A stretch of 5,383 nt of DNA from an uncultured Odoribacter sp. (GTDB lineage Bacteria; Bacteroidota; Bacteroidia; Bacteroidales; Marinifilaceae), in contig URJC01000198.1 of assembly GCA_900548135.1 (NCBI GenBank), forward strand, positions 1 through 5,383, given 5' to 3'. A program made the position numbers and the translations under genes. Positions within the stretch are counted from its first letter, which is position 1; each line of letters opens with the position of its first letter. A model generated the notes under the pieces. It ran no database searches and had not been told where the DNA came from. It was given only the letters and a program-made list of their open reading frames with translations. Shown piece after piece: positions 1 to 5,308 of this stretch.

Positions 1-446
1 CGGGCCTCCGAACGGCTTTTCACCAAACGAACGTTGGCAGCACCGGCCCCTCCCCGCAACTTAAATACCTTGGGAAAACCACTCTTATCTATCCATTCCA
101 ATGCCTCCCGAAGCGTATAAAACACATACCCGGGAACCACTGGAGCACCTATAGCCTCCAATAAATACTGTTCGCCAATCTTATCATCAAAATGCCAATT
201 CGTCTCATAATCCGGAAAAACCCGAATCCCCATCTTTTCCACTGCATTCAAAAGAGGACGTGCCATCAGCATATCCCTGTAATCATGGTGGGCAAAATGC
301 CACATAAATACATTACAACCTTTTAGCTGATCGATTATATCATAACGATAAGCATCCACCAGTTGATACGAAATTCCATGCTCCTGACAATATTTTATCC
401 ATGTATCGCTAAATGAACCTTGTTTATGACAAATACCTACTTTCAT
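1..446 (-). CDS. ATP-grasp domain protein, N-terminal part (runs off the window)
   Basis: The frame opens at an ATG (446-444) and stays open to base 1, giving 148 complete codons; the rest of the gene lies outside the window. Residues 1-75 (starting MKVGICHKQGSF) look like the pre-ATP-grasp alpha/beta domain. About 86-110 (FDDKIGEQYLLEAIGAPVVP) matches the start of an ATP-grasp fold, and Lys129 with the glycine-rich loop RGGAGAANV (131-139) is the usual ATP-binding lysine and loop. The family joins a carboxylate to an amine or thiol through an acyl-phosphate, using ATP. The catalytic, metal-binding C-terminal half is not visible, so the substrate is unknown. It starts 18 bases after the DUF362 gene and is the fourth gene of the operon. 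Possible roles, all inferred, are amino-acid decoration of the glycan or precursor synthesis. No strong ribosome-binding site is seen. Confidence 0.85.
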   Translation of the reverse strand, partial: MKVGICHKQGSFSDTWIKYCQEHGISYQLVDAYRYDIIDQLKGCNVFMWHFAHHDYRDMLMARPLLNAVEKMGIRVFPDYETNWHFDDKIGEQYLLEAIGAPVVPGYVFYTLREALEWIDKSGFPKVFKLRGGAGAANVRLVKSRSEA

Positions 447-464
447 AACAGCACCTTAAACAAA

Positions 465-1799
465 CTAAACATTTTTCAAATAATCTTCCCAACCCGGCGA
501 AGGTTTCGTTTTGACAGCATAGGTTTTCAAATCCTCCAGGCTTATCCGCTTTCCATTCCAATAAACACAATTCTCATCATCCTTTATCTGTTCTATGGCC
601 GAACGCAACAAATAAATTTTCTCCACATCAAAGCCCATCAGCGTTCCCATACAAACATCATTCAGGCACCCCGAATCCGTGAAACTGACAATCCCCAGCG
701 GTAACGGCTCCGGCTCCAAAGGTCCGTTGCCTTGTCCTCCGATAATTCCATCACACAAAGACCAAATCTCCCTTTGAGGTACATCAGCTAATATTCCGTC
801 TGCACGACCGTATTTAATAATCAGATTCAAATCCATCACCATTCGCCAGCACGTGTCGTTTCCATACCATCCGGCAGCCCGCTGATGCACTTTCCCAGGT
901 CTGGACAAACGCCAGAACAAAGAAGAAAACTTCTGGTAAAAGCGATACCTACTTTTCTTCTGATTCCGGTTTGCCATATCAGAAAAAACCTCACTCCATC
1001 GTCTCAAAAAACTACCACCCGGATAACAGTCGCCCCCAAACTTCGTTCCTCCGATACGGTGATGCGGAAGATAATCCTTGTCTCCGTTTACCCCCACAAA
1101 ATTCTTCAATGCCCCCGTGATTCCTGTCTTCTGATGGGTCTTCACTTTAGGTAAGGAAAGTACAACATCCGCTTCAAACAAATCTTTTATAATACAATAC
1201 CGATGACGTCCTTTCTGATGCTCTTTCTTTAATCTTTCGGGAGGATAACAAGTAATCCTGAAATTACCGTCCTGGGTCACATCTTCCAAAAAACTGCGGG
1301 TTCCCACATCAAAAATCAAATAATCGGACAAAGGTCTGCACTCCTCTTCCCCATCATTCCTTTCAGGATCGAAAATTTTCCGTCTGAAATCCTTGACAAG
1401 AACTGGTGTTTCGTACCTTGCTGCCAAACTGTCTATCGCAGACAAAAAAGCCTCCGAATGCATCCGTTTCCAATCACATCCCTGTATCGGAGCATCACCG
1501 AGCACGACAGAAGCAACACTCTGTTTCAGCACAACCTCCAATACCCCCAATACAAAATTGTCATGCGTCCTCAAACAAACTTCATCCCCCTCGCGAACAG
1601 AATGCCTCACCCAATTAGGTTTCAAAAAAATTTTCTTCCCTTTCAAACCCTGCAAAAACTCCATACCCACAAGGTCGCCAATCATATCTCTTAACCGCTC
1701 TCCATCCTGATACACTGTTTCCAAAATAGGAAGAGTACGTTCCTGCTCACCCTCAAAACAAGATGCAATTCTTACTGTATTAATCATGCTATCACTCAT
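465..1799 (-). CDS. DUF362 domain-containing protein
   Basis: This 444-residue protein shows the conserved stretches of the DUF362 family: KPNWV (60-64) after a short N-terminal region, GDAPIQGCDW (101-110), LPKVKTHQKTGITGALKNFVG (216-236) and DGIIGGQGNGPLEPEP (350-365). The family has no settled biochemical role; some members are fused to ferredoxin-like domains, but no CxxCxxC iron-sulfur pattern is visible here. There is no signal peptide or clear membrane segment, so it is probably cytoplasmic. A basic, aromatic stretch at about 278-305 may be a lineage insert. It begins 12 bases after the glycosyltransferase and ends 18 bases before the ATP-grasp gene, so all are probably co-transcribed. 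The first ATG (1799) was chosen; a second at codon 5 (1787) is equally possible. Its place beside an ATP-grasp enzyme suggests the two may act on one precursor, which is inference. Confidence 0.92.
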   Translation of the reverse strand: MSDSMINTVRIASCFEGEQERTLPILETVYQDGERLRDMIGDLVGMEFLQGLKGKKIFLKPNWVRHSVREGDEVCLRTHDNFVLGVLEVVLKQSVASVVLGDAPIQGCDWKRMHSEAFLSAIDSLAARYETPVLVKDFRRKIFDPERNDGEEECRPLSDYLIFDVGTRSFLEDVTQDGNFRITCYPPERLKKEHQKGRHRYCIIKDLFEADVVLSLPKVKTHQKTGITGALKNFVGVNGDKDYLPHHRIGGTKFGGDCYPGGSFLRRWSEVFSDMANRNQKKSRYRFYQKFSSLFWRLSRPGKVHQRAAGWYGNDTCWRMVMDLNLIIKYGRADGILADVPQREIWSLCDGIIGGQGNGPLEPEPLPLGIVSFTDSGCLNDVCMGTLMGFDVEKIYLLRSAIEQIKDDENCVYWNGKRISLEDLKTYAVKTKPSPGWEDYLKNV

Positions 1800-1811
1800 T
1801 TATTCACAACC

Positions 1812-2894
1812 TCATTTCCCGACACATTCACTTAATAATACTTCCCAACGCGCAATAATATTATCCGGCAGATAACGGGTCACATCTTGTAATGCCCCCT
1901 CCGACAACATATTTCTTAACTCTTCGTCCTGCATAACTTTGTGAAGGGCAAAAGCCATTTTTTGTACATTCTGATTTTCTACCAAAATACCGCTATAACC
2001 TTCTGTTATCATTTCTGCCGGTCCTGTCACGCAATCAAAACTAACACAAGCACATCCCTGTGACATTGCCTCCAACAAACAATTAGGCATCCCCTCATAC
2101 TTGGAAGCCAATACAAAAACTGCACTCTTATACATTAATTCACACACATCCTTACGAAACCCCAACAACCGAACAGAATCAGTTACTCCATATCGTTCTA
2201 CAACAGATTTCAAACACTCAAAATTTTTCTCATTCCCACCTCCTGCAATCACCAACTGCCAGTCAGGATGTTCCTTCACCAAACCTTTCCAAATCTCTAT
2301 CAATATTCCAAATCCTTTATCTTCCCATCTATCCACAGAACCAACAGTCAAAACAATTTTCTCCTTCAATGTCCGATCATAGCGTAAAGGAAAATCCAAA
2401 GGATTTGGCATAACTGTTTTTCGAGGTAATCTCTTTCCCAAATAACGGTAATCATACTGAGTCTGAACAGTCACACAAGCAGCTAAACGATTGACATATA
2501 AACGTCTGAATCTAGCCAACCAAGATTGTCTGATATCAAAAGTTGTCCGTTCTGATACAACAACAGGAATCCCCAACCCCAGAGTCGCCAAAAGCACCTT
2601 TGCATTTAAGGTATACATAAAAGAAATTATCACTTCCGGCTTTACCCTTTTGGCAATCTCCCTTATCAAGGAATACAACGCAAAAAAACGAAATAAACGC
2701 GAACGCCTTGCATAATTACTCGGATACAAGGGTATGATATGCACATCTGAACATAACGGATAAGCAAAAGGTCTATCAGTATTAGTCGCTAAATATATTT
2801 CATGATTTCTTTCTGCCAATTTATTGCATAATATAGCCATAACCCTCTCCGCACCTCCGGATTCCATACTGGAAATAAATAACAATATCCTCAT
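1812..2894 (-). CDS. Glycosyltransferase family 4 (GT-B fold)
   Basis: This 360-residue protein has normal length for a single-domain GT4 enzyme. The N-terminal acceptor domain starts MRILLFISSMESGGAERV, with the glycine-rich GGAERV at 13-18. The C-terminal nucleotide-sugar domain starts near 178 (KIVLTVGSVDRWEDKGF) and has the donor-phosphate residues around Arg189 and Lys193. The EX7E motif is intact: Glu267 and Glu275 in YEGMPNCLLEAM. GPAEMI (291-296) is typical of GT4 members resembling hexosamine or galactosamine transferases, but the exact sugar cannot be read from sequence. It should act on the cytoplasmic face of the inner membrane, adding a sugar from a nucleotide donor to the lipid-linked repeat unit with retention of configuration. 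Its ATG overlaps the flippase stop as ATGA, which suggests translational coupling. Confidence 0.95.
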   Translation of the reverse strand: MRILLFISSMESGGAERVMAILCNKLAERNHEIYLATNTDRPFAYPLCSDVHIIPLYPSNYARRSRLFRFFALYSLIREIAKRVKPEVIISFMYTLNAKVLLATLGLGIPVVVSERTTFDIRQSWLARFRRLYVNRLAACVTVQTQYDYRYLGKRLPRKTVMPNPLDFPLRYDRTLKEKIVLTVGSVDRWEDKGFGILIEIWKGLVKEHPDWQLVIAGGGNEKNFECLKSVVERYGVTDSVRLLGFRKDVCELMYKSAVFVLASKYEGMPNCLLEAMSQGCACVSFDCVTGPAEMITEGYSGILVENQNVQKMAFALHKVMQDEELRNMLSEGALQDVTRYLPDNIIARWEVLLSECVGK

Positions 2895-4441
2895 TTCAAG
2901 ACATTAAACTTTTTGAACTTAGAAAAAAATATTAAAATATACTCCTTGACTTTTATCCTCTCTTCCCTCTTCATCCCTATCCTAAATATAATTGTGACAC
3001 AAACCATTCCGCCCCACAACTCTCGAAGCAAAACACGTAAATACAACGGATAATCCTTTGTCACATATAATACAGGAAGAATTAAAAAAAATATAAAAAA
3101 GGCAGTCACAAATACAACAAGCAAAACTTCACTTATAAAAGATTTAACAGGAAAATTTATAGTATCCTTTAATATGAATAATAAAATAAAAATATAAATA
3201 AAATAAGTCCCTATATAAACAAGAAAAACAGAAGGAGGTGTTCCGCCTAAACGCAATATCATATAAACAAAGGGAATGCTAAGTAACGAAAACGTTCCGG
3301 TTATCAGTTGATATCTTTTCATTTTTCCACTGGCATGAATCGCAGAATGCAATGGTACATGTAATATCCATAATAAAGTTTGAATTAAAATTAAGCGGAC
3401 AAAAACAATAGAATAATCAGGAATTTGTTTCAACCAAATTTTCAGTAAAAACTCCGTTTCCAATAAAACAGGCACAATCAAAATCAACAATAAGAAAAAA
3501 GAAAACTTTGCACCCCAAAAAACATACCGATACATATTTTCTCGTCTCTCCTGCGCATAATTCTGGACTATCTGCGGATTTATCGCCATAGTAAAATTGG
3601 TCGCAAATCCCATTATAGCACTCTGTATCTGAACGGCAATCGCCCGGGAAGCATTCACCGCAGGACCAAAAAACATATTCAACAACATATTCACCCCCTG
3701 CGTCGTCATGACAAAAGCAAAATTCCCGTACATATTCCATCCCGCAAACGCTCCCATTTCACGGAACAGCACCTTATCCCAATAAAATTTATAATGACAC
3801 TCTTCGAAGTTTTTCCTGCAATATAAAGAATAAATCGCTCTTACAATAAAAGCTACCGCCAACAATAACGCACCGTATACAATCAGTTTGTCCCCGCCGC
3901 AAAATACAATGACAACGGCCACTCCCAACTTCAACAAACACTCTGCCACAGCAATATATGCAAACGCGCTCATCCGCTCATGGGCGATAATTACCGCATT
4001 ATAAGGTGTACTGATAATCGTCACGGCCATAGCCAGCAAAGAAAACTGAAACACCCAATGAGCAGCCGTCAAACGGTCGTCGGGAATAACCAATTTATGA
4101 TTGATGAACCACAAACCGACAATTTCCGAAACCAACACAATCAAAACAGCAATCATCGCATTCAAGGTAATACTCATACTGAAAATCTCACTCAAACGTT
4201 TTTGATTGCCTAAGCCCATTTCATAATTCAGGAAACGTTGAGTTGCACTGGTAAACATCCCTGTCAAAAACGAGAACATCGCTACCACTCCTCCCACCAC
4301 GTTATAAATCCCGTAATCCTCCACCCCCAAGGCATTCAGCACCACACGTGAGGTATAAAATGCCACTCCCATCGTCAGTAGCATCCGGATATATAAAAAT
4401 CCTGTGTTTTTGGCTATGCGGCGGGTGTTTTCTGAGGACAT
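2891..4441 (-). CDS. Wzx-type polysaccharide flippase (MOP superfamily)
   Basis: This is a 516-residue integral membrane protein with about 13-14 predicted hydrophobic segments (near 17-36, 44-64, 92-113, 128-153, 160-181, 186-207, 236-258, 308-327, 345-365, 380-398, 403-424, 438-460 and 468-488). The N-terminus (NTRRIAKNTGFLYIRMLL, then YTSRVVLNALGVEDYGIYNVV) and the mid-protein stretch FGPAVNASRAIAVQIQS (258-274) are typical of Bacteroidetes lipopolysaccharide or O-antigen exporters. It should flip undecaprenyl-pyrophosphate-linked repeat units from the cytoplasmic to the periplasmic side of the inner membrane. It is the first clear gene of the operon; its TGA overlaps the next ATG by four bases. 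The ATG at 4441 is used because the frame opens with the family's usual N-terminus. Base composition falls from about 55% GC in a sample near the 5' end to about 22% toward the 3' end. The gene symbol is withheld because wzx alleles are locus-specific. Confidence 0.94.
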   Translation of the reverse strand: MSSENTRRIAKNTGFLYIRMLLTMGVAFYTSRVVLNALGVEDYGIYNVVGGVVAMFSFLTGMFTSATQRFLNYEMGLGNQKRLSEIFSMSITLNAMIAVLIVLVSEIVGLWFINHKLVIPDDRLTAAHWVFQFSLLAMAVTIISTPYNAVIIAHERMSAFAYIAVAECLLKLGVAVVIVFCGGDKLIVYGALLLAVAFIVRAIYSLYCRKNFEECHYKFYWDKVLFREMGAFAGWNMYGNFAFVMTTQGVNMLLNMFFGPAVNASRAIAVQIQSAIMGFATNFTMAINPQIVQNYAQERRENMYRYVFWGAKFSFFLLLILIVPVLLETEFLLKIWLKQIPDYSIVFVRLILIQTLLWILHVPLHSAIHASGKMKRYQLITGTFSLLSIPFVYMILRLGGTPPSVFLVYIGTYFIYIFILLFILKDTINFPVKSFISEVLLVVFVTAFFIFFLILPVLYVTKDYPLYLRVLLRELWGGMVCVTIIFRIGMKREERIKVKEYILIFFSKFKKFNVLK

Positions 4442-4555
4442 AAAAATTTGAAATAAGATAAAATTAAAATTGATGCATTAAAGTATATAACTAGGATATT
4501 TAATCACTAATACTTACTCATAAATCACATTTACAATATCATCTTCCGCCTGTAA

Positions 4556-4715
4556 TCACACTATCAAACGTGGCATATACCGCTTCAAAAATTTATACAG
4601 TAAAAAATCTATAATAAAAAAACAACTAACAAATAAACCAACAATAAGGTCCATCCGTTTTCCGATCAGTGTATACAAGATTTTCCCGTATATTGCAAAA
4701 ATATGCCCCCTTCAT
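4556..4715 (-). pseudogene. Remnant or frameshifted small membrane-protein ORF
   Basis: A minus-strand frame is open from 4711 to a TGA at 4558-4556 (51 codons). It encodes a hydrophobic stretch (MDLIVGLFVSCFFIIDFLLY) followed by a basic tail (KFLKRYMPRLIV). Its only in-frame ATG is at 4654, which would give 32 residues. An ATG at 4715, just after AAGGAGA, sits in another frame; removing one G from the run of five G at 4706-4710 would join it to this frame as a 52-residue peptide starting MKGHIFAIYGK. The ending resembles the C-terminus of membrane acyltransferases (acyltransferase_3 type), so it may be the tail of a deleted acetyltransferase gene. It may equally be a small membrane peptide or chance. 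Intact-gene status is doubtful. Confidence 0.3.
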
Positions 4716-4805
4716 TCTCCTTATATCTTTTCCTGCAAATTGTAACAACTCATTAACACGAATTTCTGTTAAACGACGAAGTATTGTATTAAATTTTTAA
4801 TATTT

Positions 4806-4828
4806 AAAACATGACTAAATTATCATGT
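4806..4828 (-). terminator. Weak terminator-like hairpin after the GC-rich block
   Basis: Read on the minus strand, ACATGAT (4828-4822), a six-base loop and GTCATGT (4815-4809) form a 7-bp stem with one G-T pair, followed by TTT and an AT-rich tract. It lies directly downstream of the folded GC-rich block. The stem is AT-rich and the T run short, so on its own it would be a weak terminator. It could end a separate small RNA or act as an attenuator ahead of the operon. Confidence 0.35.
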
Positions 4829-4841
4829 CGCTACCGGGAGA
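4827..4841 (-). repeat. Direct repeat copy 2 with ops-like core
   Basis: The minus strand reads TCTCCCGGTAGCGAC, matching the copy at 4956-4970 at 13 of 15 positions. CGGTAGCG (4836-4829) equals the central eight bases of the enterobacterial ops element GGCGGTAGCGTGC, as I recall it. It also forms the 3' strand of the T-arm-like hairpin and its closing stem, so the repeat may be structural and not a pause signal. Confidence 0.5.
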
Positions 4842-4955
4842 ATCGAACTCCCGCTCCCGAACCATCGTAGCGGCGTTGCCTTAGGGGGTTTCCCCACCGG
4901 ATTGGATACCGGTTCACGCCCGGTCTGTTACCCTACGCGCGTAGCAACCCACGGC

Positions 4956-4970
4956 GACGCCACCGGGAGA
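4956..4970 (-). repeat. Direct repeat copy 1 with ops-like core
   Basis: The minus strand reads TCTCCCGGTGGCGTC, 13 of 15 identical to the copy at 4827-4841, which lies about 130 bases downstream in transcription order. It contains CGGTGGCGT, one base away from CGGTAGCGT of the ops element. Confidence 0.5.
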
Positions 4971-5087
4971 CTCTTTTACGTCCAAGATGCTCAAAGAGCA
5001 GGCCGTTGAGTCAAGAAAATGTAACGGAACATAAGATTGGAAATAAGAAAATTATAAAATATTACAATTCAGAAAATAAACAAACAC

Positions 5088-5105
5088 AAATAAAACGAAC
5101 GTTTA
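5088..5105 (+). repeat. Left inverted repeat of invertible segment
   Basis: The sequence AAATAAAACGAACGTTTA matches the reverse complement of 5220-5237 at 17 of 18 positions, with 14 consecutive matches (AAAACGAACGTTTA, 5092-5105). The core ACGAACGTTT is the complement of AAACGTTCGT, the core I recall for the inverted repeats around Bacteroides fragilis capsule promoters flipped by the serine invertase Mpi. Confidence 0.8.
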
Positions 5106-5107
5106 AA

Positions 5108-5119
5108 TTGTAATTACAA
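5108..5119. repeat. 12-bp palindrome beside the left inverted repeat
   Basis: TTGTAATTACAA is a perfect palindrome two bases inside the left inverted repeat. It would move to the other end on inversion. It may be an operator or an accessory site for recombination, though AT-rich palindromes of this size can arise by chance. Confidence 0.4.
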
Positions 5120-5158
5120 AAACAAACTGAAACAAGATAATGAATAAATGGAATGTAT

Positions 5159-5188
5159 TAAAAATATGGAATTTATAGAATAAACAAA
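5159..5188 (-). promoter_or_regulatory. Possible promoter inside the invertible segment
   Basis: On the minus strand TTTG (5188-5185) is followed after 18 bases by TATTTTTA (5166-5159), 7 of 8 against TAnnTTTG. The spacer is one base under the usual 19-21. It points toward the operon in the present orientation and would point away after inversion. Confidence 0.3.
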
Positions 5189-5219
5189 ATGATAAGTAAG
5201 AAAGATAAAATGCCTATAA

Positions 5220-5237
5220 TAAACGTTCGTTTTTTTT
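5220..5237 (-). repeat. Right inverted repeat of invertible segment
   Basis: The plus strand reads TAAACGTTCGTTTTTTTT, the inverted partner of 5088-5105 (17 of 18, with 14 in a row). It carries the AAACGTTCGT core. Confidence 0.8.
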
Positions 5238-5276
5238 ACAAAAACTTACTGCTTATCTCTTGTTAACAACCAGATG

Positions 5277-5308
5277 CAAAGGTAAACATTAATTTTTGAG
5301 CTTGCAAA
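5277..5308 (-). promoter_or_regulatory. Bacteroidetes-type promoter, leftward
   Basis: On the minus strand the -33 box TTTG (5308-5305) is separated by 20 bases from the -7 box TACCTTTG (5284-5277), an exact match to TTTG-N19-21-TAnnTTTG. Transcription should start near 5270 and run left through the inverted repeats and the folded block toward the operon. It lies about 40 bases outside the right inverted repeat, so it would not itself be flipped. Confidence 0.75.

Larger units (their letters stand above)
4827..5013 (-). ncRNA. GC-rich structured RNA element with a tRNA T-arm-like 3' end (unassigned)
   Basis: This block is sharply GC-rich between very AT-rich flanks and has many stems. In minus-strand order: GACTC (5012-5008) pairs with GAGTC (4973-4969) and encloses the perfect hairpin TGCTC-TTT-GAGCA (5000-4988). 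CTACGCGCGTAG (4944-4933) is a 12-bp palindrome. GAACC (4915-4911) pairs with GGTTC (4863-4859), enclosing GGGG-AAA-CCCC (4895-4885). CGCTAC (4872-4867) pairs with GTAGCG (4834-4829), enclosing GGGAG-TTCGATT-CTCCC (4852-4836), which has the standard tRNA T-stem and loop pattern TTCRANY. Outer GTCGC (4960-4956 region) can pair with GCGAC (4831-4827). I could not fit a D-arm, a U33 anticodon loop, tmRNA, SRP, RNase P or a known riboswitch. It is likely transcribed leftward from 5277-5308 and is either a leader element or an independent RNA. Confidence 0.5.
5088..5237. other. Probable invertible DNA segment (promoter inverton)
   Basis: Two 18-bp inverted repeats flank a 114-bp AT-rich spacer (5106-5219) with no gene, directly upstream of a polysaccharide operon. 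Repeat core, spacer length and position all match the phase-variable capsule promoters of Bacteroides, where a serine recombinase encoded elsewhere flips the promoter. TTTG occurs only on the leftward strand of the spacer, so the orientation shown may be the ON state. Inversion itself cannot be seen in one sequence. Confidence 0.65.
4442..5276 (-). other. Long leader / intergenic control region upstream of the polysaccharide operon
   Basis: About 835 bases separate the outer promoter from the first clear gene. The stretch holds an invertible-type segment (5088-5237), an AT-rich link (5014-5087), a GC-rich folded block (about 4827-5013), a weak terminator-like hairpin and a small broken reading frame (4556-4715). 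I found no TTTG-N19-21-TAnnTTTG promoter between 4442 and 4820 on the minus strand, so the operon probably depends on promoters further right. No NusG-like (upxY) or upxZ-like gene is present. That the whole stretch is transcribed as leader is inference. Confidence 0.55.

Noticed and set aside
420..704. Plus-strand open frames across 420-4213 (for example 420-704, 885-1154, 1393-1710, 2101-2382, 3980-4213) and minus-strand 3417-3740
   Set aside because: They lie opposite or out of frame within well-supported minus-strand genes, and their peptides show no recognisable domains.
4470..4500. Promoter just upstream of the flippase (TATACTTTA on the minus strand)
   Set aside because: The spacing inside the -7 box is one base too long for TAnnTTTG and there is no TTTG at the right distance upstream.
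4881..4920. FMN or cobalamin riboswitch (GGGGGTTTCCCCACCGG resembles part of one)
   Set aside because: The match is short, sits on the strand opposite to the operon, and the remaining conserved blocks of either riboswitch are absent.
4815..5009. Plus-strand open frame of about 64 codons through the GC-rich block
   Set aside because: It has no ATG or GTG start. Its peptide looks like the antisense of a structured RNA, and the T-arm-like hairpin and stems explain the sequence better.
4825..5020. Standard tRNA, tmRNA, SRP RNA or RNase P RNA on the minus strand
   Set aside because: Only the T-arm fits. No D-arm with GG, no 7-base anticodon loop with U33, no tmRNA GGGGCTGATT-like start, no SRP GGAAGGAAGCA motif and no RNase P GAGGAAAGTCC motif was found.
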